The position numbers were made by a program, and so were the translations under genes. The notes under the pieces are model-generated. The model saw nothing but the letters and a program-made list of their open reading frames with translations. It did no database searches and had not been told where the DNA came from. 64,000 nucleotides of DNA from Latilactobacillus fragifolii (lineage in GTDB: Bacteria; Bacillota; Bacilli; Lactobacillales; Lactobacillaceae): contig NZ_CAJOCF010000001.1 of assembly GCF_905332535.1 (NCBI RefSeq), positions 372,001 through 436,000 on the forward strand, given 5' to 3'. This document shows positions 15,774 to 25,888 of this stretch, piece by piece. The first letter of the stretch is position 1. Every line of letters begins with the position of its first letter.

Positions 15774-16730
15774 TTAATCAAAATCATAATCGCTATCTTC
15801 CATCGCTTCAACATTCCCTAAACGATAACCATTCCCAACTTGAGAGAAGAAATCGTGGTTCGCTGTTGAAGTCGACATCCCGTTTAGGATGACTGGGTTC
15901 ACATCTTCAGCACTATCTGGGAAGAGGGCCCCTTGACCAAGATTCATTAAGGCCTTATTAGCGTTATATCGAAGATAAGTTAAAACTTCTTCCGTCCAGC
16001 CAGTCCCGTCATAAACTTCATAGGTATATTTTTCTTCGTTAGCATATAAGTCATATAGTAAATCATACATCCAGTTTTGCAGTTCTTCTTGTTCTGTTTT
16101 ATCAAGTTCATTAAAACCAAGTTGGAACTTATAACCGATGTACGTCCCATGGACTGATTCATCACGAATAATCAACTTAATGATTTCAGCAACATTTGCC
16201 AATTTGTTATTACCCAAGTAGTAAAGTGGGGTATAGAAACCAGAATAAAAGAGGAAAGTTTCTAAGAAAACACTGGCAATTTTTTGTTGCAAGGGGGTGC
16301 CATTTTGATAGATGTCGTTAATCTTATTAGCTTTATACTGTAGGAATTCGTTAGTGTTGGTCCAGTCGAAGATTTCATCAATTTCAGCTGGGGTGTTTAA
16401 CGTTGAAAAAATTGATGAATAACTCTTCGCATGCACGGATTCCATAAATTGAATATTATTCAAAACGGCTTCTTCATGTTGGGTACGAATATTAGCTTTT
16501 AAGCTGGCCATGCCATCTTGTGACTGCAAGGTATCTAAGAGGGTTAAGCCACCAAAAACGTGGCCCACAATCCATTTTTCATTGGCTGGCAAACTACGCC
16601 AGTCATCTAAGTCATTGGAAAGGGGGATGCGGGTATCTAACCAAAATTGTTCGGTTAATTTTTCCCAAGTCGCTTTATCAATTTGATCTTCAACTTGGTT
16701 CCAGTTAATTGCAATATAATTTTCTGCCAT
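15774..16730 (-). CDS. nrdF: Class Ib ribonucleotide reductase, beta subunit
   Basis: Holds the dimetal centre and tyrosyl radical that start NrdE catalysis. 318 residues from MAENYIAINWN; this start is chosen because AAAGGAG lies 10 bases before it, although the frame stays open further upstream. Metal ligands are visible in EAVLNNIQFMESVHAKSYS (Glu and His) and RDESVHGTYIGYKF (Glu and His). It is 137 bp downstream of nrdE, and the gap contains a small CCAGCTG/CAGCTGG hairpin. Confidence 0.95.
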   Translation of the reverse strand: MAENYIAINWNQVEDQIDKATWEKLTEQFWLDTRIPLSNDLDDWRSLPANEKWIVGHVFGGLTLLDTLQSQDGMASLKANIRTQHEEAVLNNIQFMESVHAKSYSSIFSTLNTPAEIDEIFDWTNTNEFLQYKANKINDIYQNGTPLQQKIASVFLETFLFYSGFYTPLYYLGNNKLANVAEIIKLIIRDESVHGTYIGYKFQLGFNELDKTEQEELQNWMYDLLYDLYANEEKYTYEVYDGTGWTEEVLTYLRYNANKALMNLGQGALFPDSAEDVNPVILNGMSTSTANHDFFSQVGNGYRLGNVEAMEDSDYDFD

Positions 16731-16867
16731 GTTTATGAACTCCTTTAGGTATGTAGACCAGCTGATGAACAGCTGGAAGAAACTGCTATTTACTTTGAAA
16801 CTAACTCCTGCAAAGCATTTGCTTGTGTTTAGCATAGCTAGCGAAACACCTGCTTAGGTACGCTACT

Positions 16868-19039
16868 TTAGATTACACAGCTTTCACATGCGTTTGCGCC
16901 GACTTCACTTTCGTCGTCTGTGTAGGTGCGGATGTAGTAAATTGATTTAATCCCTTTATGGTGGGCGTAGTTTCTCAAGATGTTTAAATCCCGAGTGGTC
17001 ATTTTATCAGTCCGGCCATTTTTCCATTCATAAAGCCCGGCTGGAATTGTTGAACGCATAAAGAGCGTCATACTCATCCCTTGGTCGACATGTTTTTGTG
17101 CTGCAGCGTAAATGTCAATCACTTTACGCATGTCAATGTCATAAGCTGATTCATAATAAGGCATTGTGTCGTTTGAAAGGCCGGGGGCAGGGTAGTAGAT
17201 TGTCCCGATTTTCTTTTCTTGCCGATCTTCAATGCGATTGACAATTGGCTGTAAGCTGGCAGAAGTATCGTTGATATACGAAATTGAACCATTTGGGGCA
17301 ACCGCTAAACGGTTTTGATGGTATAAACCGTCTTGCATGACGGCGGCTTTCAAGGCTTGCCAATCAGCTTTCGTGGGAATCATAATGTCTTGGAAGAGGG
17401 CTTTTACTTTGGCGGTCTTAGGGGCCCAATCTTCAGTTAAATATTGATCAAAATAACTGCCGTCAGCATACTTACTCTTTTCAAAGTTTGCAAACGTAAT
17501 ATTACGTTCTCTAGCAATCTTATTCGAAGCCACCAGTGTCCAGTAATTCAAGAGCATGAAGTAGTTGCTTGTAAAGTCGATGGATTCTTCTGAGCCATAC
17601 ATCATGTGGTTCTTAGCAAAAAAAGTATGCAGCCCCATCCCGCCTAAACCAATTGTGTGGGCCAATTCATTACCGTGCGCAACAGAAGGGACCACATCGA
17701 TATCAGAATGATCTGTGACATAGGTTAAGGCACGCACCATGGCTTCAATTGAACCGCCAAAATCAGGTGAGGCCATCATATTCGGAATATTAGTTGAACC
17801 GAGGTTACAACTAATATCCGTTCCTAACACATCGTATTCCTGGCGATTGTTGATTTGGGATGGGGTTTGCACTTGCAATACCTCAGAGCAGAGATTACTC
17901 ATGATAATTTTGCCATCAATTGGGTTAGCAGCATTAGCCGTGTCGACATTAATGATGTAAGGATAACCCGATTCTTGTTGCAATTTACTGATTTCATTTT
18001 CTAAATCACGGGCTTTAATTTTGGTTTTCTTAATGTTGTCGTTGGCAATTAAGTGCTCATATTCTTTGGTGATATCAACATATGAAAAAGGTACGCCATA
18101 TTCTTTTTCAACACCATATGGGCTGAATAAATACATATCAGCATCGGCTTTTGCCAATTCATAGAACTTGTCAGGTACAACTAATCCTAATGAGAGGGTC
18201 TTTAAACGATATTTTTCGTCGGCATTTTCTTTTTTAGCCCCTAAAAAAGAAATTACATCTGGATGGAAAGCATTTAAGTAAACCACCCCGGCACCTTGAC
18301 GTTGTCCTAATTGGTTGGAATATGAGAAAGAATCCTCCAATAACTTCATAACAGGGAGGACGCCACTAGCTGCGCCGTCGATGCCTTTGATTGGATCGCC
18401 AGCCCCCCGTAAGTTAGACAGACTAATCCCAACACCGCCGCCAATCCGTGATAATTCAAGGGCCGAGTTAATTGTGCGGCCAATTGAATTCATATCATCG
18501 GTTGTTTGGAGCAAGAAACATGAGACTAATTCCCCCCGGCGTGAGCGACCAGCATTCAAAAAAGAAGGGGTGGCCGGTTGGTAACGTTGGTGGATCATTT
18601 CGTCAGCCAGTTGCATCGCAAGGGTTTCATCACCATCAGCAAAGTAGAGGGCATTCACGAAAACACGATCTTTAAAATCTTCAAGATAAAAGCCATTGTC
18701 GTTTGTTTTTAATGCGTATTGAGCATAGAACTTGTAGGCCGCCATGAACGACTTGAAGTGGAAGTCTTGCGCTTTTAAATATTGGTCCAATTGTTCCATG
18801 AATGAAAGCGAATAGGCCTTCAAAAAGTCAGCTTCATAATAATTTTCCGCGACTAAATAATCCAACCGGTCTTGAAGGGATTTAAACGTCACCATGTTGG
18901 GTTGCACGTTTTGTTCCAAAAAGGCGGCGAGCGCTTCTTGATCCTTTTGTAATGGAATTTGACCATTCACTGGAATGTTAATTTGGTTATTCAATTCATA
19001 GTATGTTACATCTTCGGTTTTAATCTCTTTTAAAGACAT
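16868..19039 (-). CDS. nrdE: Class Ib ribonucleotide reductase, alpha subunit
   Basis: Reduces ribonucleoside diphosphates to deoxyribonucleotides. At 723 residues it has the class Ib form, lacking the full N-terminal ATP cone. Seen in order: SCFLLQTTDDMNSIG (active-site Cys), GGGVGISLSNLRGAG, SNLCSEVLQ, and NLGSTNI; the C-terminal redox tail ANACESCVI carries the Cys pair reduced by NrdH. It follows nrdH by about 113 bp, a gap holding a hairpin (19079-19130) that may adjust expression. Confidence 0.96.
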   Translation of the reverse strand: MSLKEIKTEDVTYYELNNQINIPVNGQIPLQKDQEALAAFLEQNVQPNMVTFKSLQDRLDYLVAENYYEADFLKAYSLSFMEQLDQYLKAQDFHFKSFMAAYKFYAQYALKTNDNGFYLEDFKDRVFVNALYFADGDETLAMQLADEMIHQRYQPATPSFLNAGRSRRGELVSCFLLQTTDDMNSIGRTINSALELSRIGGGVGISLSNLRGAGDPIKGIDGAASGVLPVMKLLEDSFSYSNQLGQRQGAGVVYLNAFHPDVISFLGAKKENADEKYRLKTLSLGLVVPDKFYELAKADADMYLFSPYGVEKEYGVPFSYVDITKEYEHLIANDNIKKTKIKARDLENEISKLQQESGYPYIINVDTANAANPIDGKIIMSNLCSEVLQVQTPSQINNRQEYDVLGTDISCNLGSTNIPNMMASPDFGGSIEAMVRALTYVTDHSDIDVVPSVAHGNELAHTIGLGGMGLHTFFAKNHMMYGSEESIDFTSNYFMLLNYWTLVASNKIARERNITFANFEKSKYADGSYFDQYLTEDWAPKTAKVKALFQDIMIPTKADWQALKAAVMQDGLYHQNRLAVAPNGSISYINDTSASLQPIVNRIEDRQEKKIGTIYYPAPGLSNDTMPYYESAYDIDMRKVIDIYAAAQKHVDQGMSMTLFMRSTIPAGLYEWKNGRTDKMTTRDLNILRNYAHHKGIKSIYYIRTYTDDESEVGANACESCVI

Positions 19040-19078
19040 TTTTGCACCACTTTCTAGTCATTTTAGCTGTTTTAGGGT

Positions 19079-19130
19079 TTAAAAAAAGTGAAGACCAACT
19101 CTTTAGTAATCAAGAGTCGGCCTCACCCGT
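19079..19130 (-). promoter_or_regulatory. Hairpin between nrdH and nrdE, possible partial terminator
   Basis: Imperfect stem with the core ACTCTT / AAGAGT and outer GTGA / CTCAC pairings, followed on the minus strand by a run of T at 19079-19085. Might attenuate nrdEF relative to nrdH. Confidence 0.5.
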
Positions 19131-19152
19131 TAAAACTGGGAATGCATCGCGC

Positions 19153-19383
19153 TTAAATCGCCAATTTTTGCAATTCCGCTGGTCTAAAACCTGAGAAGCT
19201 TTCTAAGCCATCCGCTTCTAAAACGGGAACAGCTTGGAAACCTTGTTCCTTCAAGTAATCAATATATTGTGGTTCATCATTGATATTGTGTTCAACAAAA
19301 GTAATGTTGTGCGTTTCTAAAAAGTGTTTCGTCATCCGGCATTGTGGACAGCCGTTTTTAGTATATAATGTGACATTTGCCAT
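19153..19383 (-). CDS. nrdH: Glutaredoxin-like NrdH redoxin
   Basis: Electron donor to NrdE. 76 residues starting MANVTLYTKNGCPQC, with the CPQC redox pair at residues 12-15 and the C-terminal SGFRPAEL typical of NrdH (WSGFRP region). The ATG at 19383 follows AAAAGGGAG at good spacing; an open frame upstream to 19467 is unlikely to be translated. First gene of nrdH-nrdE-nrdF. The flavodoxin gene nrdI, often part of this operon, is not in the window. Confidence 0.93.
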   Translation of the reverse strand: MANVTLYTKNGCPQCRMTKHFLETHNITFVEHNINDEPQYIDYLKEQGFQAVPVLEADGLESFSGFRPAELQKLAI

Positions 19384-19458
19384 AATTGTTAACTCCCTTT
19401 TGTTTCGCTTATCGATAAAAATAGTATACCGTTTAGCAATCGAAGATGCAATTAATAA

Positions 19459-19474
19459 ATACCACATATTGTAG
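19459..19474 (-). promoter_or_regulatory. Possible NrdR box upstream of nrdH
   Basis: On the minus strand CTACAATATGTGGTAT resembles the NrdR consensus acaCwAtATaTwGtgt in its core. TATACT near 19421-19426 (minus strand) could be the -10 box downstream of it. Only one box is evident, whereas NrdR usually binds a pair. Confidence 0.35.
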
Positions 19475-19707
19475 ATAAACTAAAAAATGACCACTAATTA
19501 TAGTAGCCATTTACGAATATTGCTGTGACCGTCTTGGGCATCGTCCTGTTCTTAAGTTAATCACATTTGGCAGTAAAGTCAATCCCTAGTATTGAACAAA
19601 TTTTTTTTAAACGTCCGTCCGACAAAGCTTAACAGAATTTAAAAAATTTTTTTAACTTGGGCTTCATTTAATATTGCCCCATCATAAGAAATAAGTTAAC
19701 GAACATT

Positions 19708-21165
19708 CTATAAAATTGGTGAAAGTAACCGCGAAAATTTTTGTTTGAATTTCAACCAAGGCGACTGTTGGGCGATTATTTCATCCGTCAATAGGGTCGC
19801 TTTTTCCATATCCGCGCGGTAAATGGCTTCAAGTTGCGCTGCGACTTTCGGATCATAAATGAACGCATTGGCTTCAAAGTTTAACTTGAAACTGCGAATA
19901 TCCATATTGGCCGAACCCACGGTACTGATGTGACCATCCATTACTACCGTCTTAGCATGTAAAAACCCATCTTCATACCGATAAATCTTAACCCCAGCTG
20001 CATGCAAGAGTTGACTATAATATTCCGTTGCCCGGTAGATGAAGGGGTGATCTGGCATGCTCGGGGTCATAATGCGAACATCCACCCCGGACATCGCAGC
20101 AGTTGTCAATGCATCAATGATACTATCGTCGGGCACGAGATAGGGCGTTTGAATCCATAAACGTTTCTTTGCGGTACTAATCATCTTCAGATAACCGAGT
20201 TTGATTTGTTCATCCAATTTATCAGGACCACTTGAGACAATTTGCATGGCTGCTGAGCCATGATTTTGGGATTGATCCACTGGGAACAGTTCTTCTGAAT
20301 ATGTGAGCTTAATGGCTGGTTCGACACTGGCATTCCAGTCCATCATAAAGCGCACTTGTAAGGCTAACACCGCATTGCCGGTAATCCGCATGTGTGTATC
20401 GCGCCAATGGCCAAATTTTTTACTACGACCTAGGTATTGATCACCGACATTAAAACCACCAATATACCCAATCTTACCATCAATGACGACAATCTTGCGG
20501 TGATCACGGAAGTTTAAGCGAAAATCGGTAATCGTGTGTTTTGAACTAAAGAACGTTCGCGCATGACCGCCGACCGCTTCAAGCGCATGCCACCATTTTT
20601 GCGTTGCCCCCTGTGAGCCCCAAGCATCATAGACAACGTTAACCGAAACACCTTCTTTGGCTTTTTGAATCAACAATTGTTGTAGTTCATTGCCCAATCG
20701 ATCATCATAAATTGTATAATATTCAATATGAATACTTTTTTGCGCTTGTTTGATATCGGCAAAGAGGGCGTCGAACTTTGCTTGCCCGTCCGTATAAATT
20801 TTGACATGGTTATTCTTTAAAACGGGGGCATTATTAATGTTTAAAAAGAGATTCACCATTTCAGCGGCTTCACTAGAAAGCATCTTTTTAGGGAGGAGGT
20901 CGTTTTTACGATTTTCCTTGCGTTGAATATCGACTAACGCTGAAAGGCCATCATCGATTTGTGATTGACTCTGAAAAATCTTTTTCCGCGATAAGCCCCG
21001 GCCGGTAAACATATATAAAATAAAACCACCTATGGGTAGCAAAATGAGCACTAATAGCCACGCCCATGTAGCCGCAATATCGCGGGGTTGTCTTAAAATC
21101 GTAATAATTGCCAATAAGGCATTAATGAAAATAATGAATGAAATTATTTCTGTAACTAAAATCAT
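19708..21165 (-). CDS. cls: Cardiolipin synthase
   Basis: Membrane phospholipase-D-family enzyme that condenses phosphatidylglycerol molecules to cardiolipin. 485 residues: two N-terminal membrane segments (about 5-25 and 33-53), then two HKD domains. The first reads FRDHRKIVVIDGKIGYIGGFN and the second FLHAKTVVMDGHISTVGSANMD. Single gene; the 240-bp gap downstream of it to nrdH holds no gene. Confidence 0.95.
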   Translation of the reverse strand: MILVTEIISFIIFINALLAIITILRQPRDIAATWAWLLVLILLPIGGFILYMFTGRGLSRKKIFQSQSQIDDGLSALVDIQRKENRKNDLLPKKMLSSEAAEMVNLFLNINNAPVLKNNHVKIYTDGQAKFDALFADIKQAQKSIHIEYYTIYDDRLGNELQQLLIQKAKEGVSVNVVYDAWGSQGATQKWWHALEAVGGHARTFFSSKHTITDFRLNFRDHRKIVVIDGKIGYIGGFNVGDQYLGRSKKFGHWRDTHMRITGNAVLALQVRFMMDWNASVEPAIKLTYSEELFPVDQSQNHGSAAMQIVSSGPDKLDEQIKLGYLKMISTAKKRLWIQTPYLVPDDSIIDALTTAAMSGVDVRIMTPSMPDHPFIYRATEYYSQLLHAAGVKIYRYEDGFLHAKTVVMDGHISTVGSANMDIRSFKLNFEANAFIYDPKVAAQLEAIYRADMEKATLLTDEIIAQQSPWLKFKQKFSRLLSPIL

Positions 21166-21236
21166 ACGTACTCCTCCAAAATTATAGCATTACTGCTATT
21201 TTACTAGACTCGAGCCCAAAGCGCTAGTTAAGCCCA

Positions 21237-21632
21237 TCAACAGTCATTTAAATGGGTTAGCGCCTGTTGGGCCAAATGGTGGGCGCCTTGATTTTGACGA
21301 TCTGGAAGCCATTGATGAATAACCATTGAATAGGGCGCTTCAAGTGCTAGAATCTGGTCAACGATTGCTTGGTAATGTTTAGCGTACCGTTTTTCTAGAC
21401 TCTGGACAACGAGCTTGCTGTCAACGTTAATTTGTAATATTCCCGTGGTGAGCCCACGATTGGCTAATTGTTTTAAGCCAAGAATGACTGCCGCAAATTC
21501 TGCATCATGATTCGACTGATTCGGCAGCGGCGCTTGGAGCTGATATTGTCGCTCTGGCGTCACAATCAAAATTCCAGCCGCACTTGGGCCAGGATTGCCG
21601 CGAGTTGCTGCGTCTGTATAAAGTTTAATCAT
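21237..21632 (-). CDS. RNase HI family protein
   Basis: 131-residue RNase H-fold nuclease. Visible acidic catalytic residues: Asp in LYTDAATRGNPGPSAAG, Glu in NHDAEFAAVILGL, Asp in INVDSKLVVQSL and an Asp near WLPDRQNQGAHHLAQQA. This is the short bacterial ypdQ/RnhA-like form. Divergent from the EbsA-like gene; the two families are often neighbours in Lactobacillales. Confidence 0.88.
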   Translation of the reverse strand: MIKLYTDAATRGNPGPSAAGILIVTPERQYQLQAPLPNQSNHDAEFAAVILGLKQLANRGLTTGILQINVDSKLVVQSLEKRYAKHYQAIVDQILALEAPYSMVIHQWLPDRQNQGAHHLAQQALTHLNDC

Positions 21633-21710
21633 TCTTAAAATTTACCGCCTTTCACTGACAGATGCGTCAGGTTAATGGTATGATACAAAGCGTAAAAAAG
21701 GAGGGGCCCC

Positions 21711-22121
21711 ATGCAAAAGACAACCACCGCATTCTACCAACCAAATTATGCTTACTTCGTGACAATCTGGTCTTGGATTGGCTTCATTTATATATTAGCT
21801 TTAATTGTACAACTTGAACTTATCAATTTAAACTGGCAATCGTGGGTCATAGGCGTCATCGCTGTTTGTTTAACGCTGTGGGTCATTTTCGGGTATCGCT
21901 TATCACTGTCGGCAACCACGATGACGCTCAAACGACCGGTATTTAAAGCCAAGCGAATCATCAACCGTGAAATGACGACGACCATTATTGTACAAAAACA
22001 CGGTCTATTAATTAGAACGAATGAATTAGATTACCAACCTGAACAACTGCTACTTAGTCGTAAAGCCAAACAGGTATTGATCGAACACCTAAAACAAAAC
22101 GATTGGCCAATTGAAGCTTAA
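21711..22121 (+). CDS. EbsA-like small membrane protein
   Basis: 136 residues with two membrane segments (about 18-35 and 45-62) followed by a cytoplasmic domain of about 70 residues. It resembles the EbsA family, named for a pore-forming protein gene near the enterococcal aggregation-substance region; the biochemical role is unclear. Strong GGAGGGG ribosome site. Divergent from the RNase HI gene; ended by a strong terminator. Confidence 0.75.
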   Translation: MQKTTTAFYQPNYAYFVTIWSWIGFIYILALIVQLELINLNWQSWVIGVIAVCLTLWVIFGYRLSLSATTMTLKRPVFKAKRIINREMTTTIIVQKHGLLIRTNELDYQPEQLLLSRKAKQVLIEHLKQNDWPIEA

Positions 22122-22135
22122 TTAAAGTAAAAAAA

Positions 22136-22178
22136 GGGGCCAGGACAAAAATCACTTTTGTCCTGGCCTTTTTTAGGT
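22136..22178. terminator. Strong bidirectional terminator
   Basis: Perfect 13-bp stem GGCCAGGACAAAA / TTTTGTCCTGGCC with T run, between the EbsA-like gene and csp. Confidence 0.92.
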
Positions 22179-22223
22179 GTGGTCCCTTAGGCATATCGTA
22201 CCCTATACCACCTTGTTATTTTT

Positions 22224-22430
22224 TTATTCTGTTATTTTTTGCACGTTAGCGGCCTGTAGCCCGCGGGCGCCTTCTTTAATCTCAAATAATACCGGCTCAT
22301 CTTTAACCAATGATTTGTAGCCGTCGGTTTGGATTGCGGTAAAATGGACGAAAATCTCCTCATCATCTCCATAACTGATGAAGCCATACCCTTTAGCATT
22401 GCTAAACCATTTAACACTTCCTCGTTCCAT
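22224..22430 (-). CDS. Cold-shock protein (CspA family)
   Basis: 68-residue single-stranded nucleic acid-binding OB fold. RNP1 reads KGYGFI and RNP2 reads IFVHFTAI. I prefer the second ATG (MERGSVKWF) since family members start so. An RNA chaperone role is expected. AGGAGG-type ribosome site upstream on the minus strand; monocistronic. Confidence 0.93.
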   Translation of the reverse strand: MERGSVKWFSNAKGYGFISYGDDEEIFVHFTAIQTDGYKSLVKDEPVLFEIKEGARGLQAANVQKITE

Positions 22431-22592
22431 CACAATCCCTCCTTAAAATGTTAATCAGTCGTTCGCGTTTATTTTACCACGCACAACACAGGGTGTCGAA
22501 GAATATCGTTCTTTTTTAAGCATCCCATCTGCCAATTCCAGACGTAATCAGCTATACTAAGTAGTAGCATAAATAAAAAGGAGCTGGGCGGT

Positions 22593-24266
22593 ATGTCAGA
22601 TATTCAAATAGCACAGGAAAATGAAGCGAAGGAGATGCAGCCAATCACCGCAGTTGCCGAACGAATTGGTTTAACAGCTGCCGATTTGGAGCAATATGGG
22701 CCATATAAAGCGAAAATTAATTTTGCAGCCCTTAACCGTTTGCAGGACCAAGACGATGGGAAACTGGTTTTAGTTACGTCAATCAACCCCACGCCAGCTG
22801 GCGAAGGCAAGTCAACCGTTACCGTTGGCCTTGGCGATGCCCTCCGGCAACTAGATCAATCAGCAGTGATTGCTTTGCGTGAACCTTCATTAGGACCCGT
22901 TATGGGGATGAAAGGGGGCGCGACTGGTGGTGGCTACGCACAAGTAGTGCCAATGGCTGACATTAACTTACATTTTACAGGGGACATGCATGCATTGACC
23001 GCTGCTGTGAATACCTTAGCAGCCTTAATCGATAACCATTTACAACAGGGCAATGCCCTCAACATTGATCCTCGCCGGATTATTTGGAAACGTGCGCTTG
23101 ATATTAACGACCGCGCGTTACGCCAAGTTGTGATCGGACTCGGTGGCCCAGTACAAGGCATGCCCCGCCAAGATGGCTTTGATATTACCGTTGCCAGTGA
23201 ATTAATGGCGATTCTTTGCTTAGCAACTGATATTACTGACCTAAAGCGTCGTATTAGCCAAATTGTCATTGGCTATACTTATGATCGACAACCGGTCACC
23301 GTTGGCCAACTCGAAATCACTGGTGCCATTGCAATGCTTTTGAAAGACGCACTCAAACCAAACCTCGTTCAAACCCTTGAACACACACCAGCTTTGATTC
23401 ATGGGGGACCATTTGCCAACATCGCCCATGGCTGTAACAGTATTTTAGCCACGCAAACCGCTTTGAAGCTTGGAGATATCGCGATTACTGAAGCCGGTTT
23501 TGGTGCAGATTTAGGGGCTGAAAAATTCTTAGACATTAAAGTGCCACAACTCGGCAAGACTCCCGACACTATCGTGATTGTCGCCACTGTTCGAGCGTTA
23601 AAATATAACGGGGGGGTTGCCTTAGCCGATTTAACTACTGAAAATCTCGGCGCGTTGAACAAAGGGTTTAGTAACCTGGCCAAACATATTGCTAATATGC
23701 AACGTTACGGCATTCCAGTTGTCGTGGCCATCAATGAATTTACAAGCGATACCGAAGCCGAAATAACAATGCTCCAAGAAAAATGTGCTGAAATGGGGGT
23801 TAAAGCCGTTTTAACTAGTGTTTGGGCACACGGGGGTAATGGCGGGCTGGATTTAGCCCAAGCTGTCTTAGCGGCCCTCAAGCAACCCCAAAATTTCCAA
23901 CCTTTATATGATCCACAAGCCACCATTGAATCGAAACTCACCACCATTGTCACTGATATCTATGGTGGTAAGGCAGTTGTCTTCGAGGGCAAAGCAATCA
24001 ACCAACTCAAAGAAATCGAAAAAAATGGTTGGGACCACTTACCTGTCTGCATCGCCAAAACGCAATACTCACTTTCAGATGATCCAAAGGCCTTAGGGGC
24101 ACCAACTGACTTCACCGTCCATGTGCGTGAACTGATTCCCAAACTCGGTGCAGGTTTCATCGTCGCAATGACGGGTACCGTGCTGACCATGCCCGGCCTT
24201 CCCAAAAAACCAGCCGCCCTCAATATGGACGTCACAGAAGAAGGGGTCATCAGTGGCCTATTTTAG
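22593..24266 (+). CDS. fhs: Formate-tetrahydrofolate ligase
   Basis: Makes 10-formyl-tetrahydrofolate from formate, THF and ATP, feeding purine and formyl-Met synthesis. 557 residues, the family length. The P-loop-like [15 protein letters not shown] (about residues 68-82), [18 protein letters not shown] and the [13 protein letters not shown] block are diagnostic. In this organism pyruvate formate-lyase (51-54 kb) is a likely formate source. Start follows AAGGAG. Confidence 0.96.
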   Translation: MSDIQIAQENEAKEMQPITAVAERIGLTAADLEQYGPYKAKINFAALNRLQDQDDGKLVLVTSINPTPAGEGKSTVTVGLGDALRQLDQSAVIALREPSLGPVMGMKGGATGGGYAQVVPMADINLHFTGDMHALTAAVNTLAALIDNHLQQGNALNIDPRRIIWKRALDINDRALRQVVIGLGGPVQGMPRQDGFDITVASELMAILCLATDITDLKRRISQIVIGYTYDRQPVTVGQLEITGAIAMLLKDALKPNLVQTLEHTPALIHGGPFANIAHGCNSILATQTALKLGDIAITEAGFGADLGAEKFLDIKVPQLGKTPDTIVIVATVRALKYNGGVALADLTTENLGALNKGFSNLAKHIANMQRYGIPVVVAINEFTSDTEAEITMLQEKCAEMGVKAVLTSVWAHGGNGGLDLAQAVLAALKQPQNFQPLYDPQATIESKLTTIVTDIYGGKAVVFEGKAINQLKEIEKNGWDHLPVCIAKTQYSLSDDPKALGAPTDFTVHVRELIPKLGAGFIVAMTGTVLTMPGLPKKPAALNMDVTEEGVISGLF

Positions 24267-24365
24267 GCGTTCTCCCAAACGTGTTTGAAACAGCTATTTT
24301 GAAAACTGATTGACAAGTCAGCCGATTTTAAGGACAATGATAGATTGTATGAATAGGAGGGACCT

Positions 24366-24821
24366 ATGTTCATCTATATCGTTTTAGCCGCAGTCATTGT
24401 ACTCGGCGACCAACTTTTAAAAAGCTGGATTGTTGCCAATCTTGCCTTTGCAGCAACCCAACCCGTTATCCCGAATGTACTGAGTTTAACGTACGTCCAA
24501 AATGATGGCGCTGCGTGGAGTATCTTGGCTGGCCAACAGTGGTTTTTCTACCTTGTCACAATTGTGGCCCTCGGGGTAATCGGCTACTTATTTTATACCT
24601 CTGATCACACTGAAAAATTTTACCGCATCGGTTTAACATTGTTGTTAGCCGGGACACTTGGTAATTTCATCGATCGGCTCCACCTCAAATACGTCGTGGA
24701 TATGTTCCAAATCGAATTTATTAATTTTCCCATCTTTAACGTTGCAGATGTTGCCTTAACAGTAGGGGTCGTCTGCGTCTTTATTGCTATTTTGTTGAAA
24801 GAGAAAGTGACTCATGACTGA
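24366..24821 (+). CDS. lspA: Lipoprotein signal peptidase (signal peptidase II)
   Basis: Membrane aspartyl protease that removes signal peptides from prolipoproteins. 151 residues, four membrane helices. The catalytic Asp pair lies in GNFIDRLHLKYVVDMFQI and FNVADVALTVGV. The gene overlaps rluD by 8 bp, the conserved Firmicutes lspA-rluD pair. A TTGACA box near 24311 may be its -35 element. Confidence 0.96.
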   Translation: MFIYIVLAAVIVLGDQLLKSWIVANLAFAATQPVIPNVLSLTYVQNDGAAWSILAGQQWFFYLVTIVALGVIGYLFYTSDHTEKFYRIGLTLLLAGTLGNFIDRLHLKYVVDMFQIEFINFPIFNVADVALTVGVVCVFIAILLKEKVTHD

Positions 24822-25719
24822 AACTAAACAATTAACGATTACAACTGAAACAGGCCGGATTGACAAGGCACTCACCCAATTACTACCCAATTACTCGCGC
24901 TCACAAATCCAACAATGGTTGAAAAAAGACTTGATTCAAATCAACAATCAACCTTGTAAGAGTAACCACAAAGTTGTCACTGGGGATGTCGTCACCGTGC
25001 ATATCCCCGACCCAGTAACGCTCGACTTAACACCAGAAGATATTCCGCTTGATATTGTCTATGAAGATGATCAAGTCCTCGTAGTGAATAAACCGCAAGG
25101 GATGGTCGTCCATCCATCAGCGGGTCACCCTAATGGGACATTGGTCAACGCATTATTAGCCCACACACCATTGTCCGAAATTAACGGCGTCTTTCGTCCC
25201 GGCATTGTTCACCGAATTGATAAAGATACATCTGGGCTTTTAATGGTCGCAAAAACCAACGAAGCCCATGACGCTCTATCTGCTCAACTCAAAGCTAAAG
25301 AAAACTTACGTGAGTATATCGCATTGGTTCACGGTAACATTGAAGAAGATGAAGGCACCATTGATGCGCCAATCGGTCGCTCAAAAGTCGATCGTATGAA
25401 ACAAGCGATTATCGAAGACGGCCGCCCAGCTGTAACGCATTTTACCGTGATGGAACGATTCGAGGATTTCACCTTAATCAAATGTCGACTAGAAACCGGT
25501 CGCACCCATCAAATCCGTGTCCATTTGGCATACATTAACCGGCCGGTCGCTGGCGATCCCGTTTATGGCCCACGGAAAACATTGTCGGGTCATGGCCAGT
25601 TCCTACATGCTGCCGTATTAGGTTTCAAGCATCCAACGACAGGTGAAATGATGCGTTTTGAAGCGCCATTACCAGCAATCTTCGCAAAAACTTTGTGTGA
25701 ATTACGCAAAAATCATTGA
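24814..25719 (+). CDS. rluD: Large-subunit rRNA pseudouridine synthase, RluD family
   Basis: Isomerises uridines in 23S rRNA. 301 residues: N-terminal S4 RNA-binding domain (about 12-75) and catalytic domain with HRIDKDTSGLLMVAK containing the catalytic Asp, then TGRTHQIRVHLAYINRPVAGD. Overlaps lspA and lies directly before the pyr promoter; that promoter's -35 box overlaps the rluD stop codon. Confidence 0.94.
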   Translation: MTETKQLTITTETGRIDKALTQLLPNYSRSQIQQWLKKDLIQINNQPCKSNHKVVTGDVVTVHIPDPVTLDLTPEDIPLDIVYEDDQVLVVNKPQGMVVHPSAGHPNGTLVNALLAHTPLSEINGVFRPGIVHRIDKDTSGLLMVAKTNEAHDALSAQLKAKENLREYIALVHGNIEEDEGTIDAPIGRSKVDRMKQAIIEDGRPAVTHFTVMERFEDFTLIKCRLETGRTHQIRVHLAYINRPVAGDPVYGPRKTLSGHGQFLHAAVLGFKHPTTGEMMRFEAPLPAIFAKTLCELRKNH

Positions 25720-25744
25720 CAAGTCAACAATTCTCCGTTAAACT
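25716..25744 (+). promoter_or_regulatory. Promoter of the pyr operon
   Basis: TTGACA at 25716-25721, 17-bp spacer, TAAACT at 25739-25744. The -35 box overlaps the end of rluD. Confidence 0.75.
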
Positions 25745-25760
25745 AGGTCTAACTTAATAG

Positions 25761-25868
25761 AAGCCTTTAAAAGCGGTCCCGTGAGGCCGAGAAGGTACGG
25801 TGAAAGCACCACTAGACGCGGAGTCTTTAACTGTAACCTCTCGACCTTATCGGTTTGAGAGGTTTTTT
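25761..25868 (+). promoter_or_regulatory. PyrR-dependent attenuator in the pyrR leader
   Basis: A PyrR-binding anti-antiterminator core (GGTCCCGTGAGGCCGAGAAG, 25775-25794, with the conserved GAGGC-AAGG pattern) is followed by a terminator: AACCTCTC at 25835-25842, its complement GAGAGGTT at 25857-25864, and a T run. PyrR bound to UMP or UTP is expected to favour termination, so the operon responds to the pyrimidine pool. The mechanism is established for Bacillus and lactobacilli. Confidence 0.88.
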
Positions 25869-25888
25869 GTTTGAAAGGAGTTTTTACG

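Noticed and set aside
22934-24250. Long open frames antisense to fhs
   Set aside because: They follow from codon bias of fhs; no ribosome sites and low-complexity Ala/Ser/Pro-rich translations.
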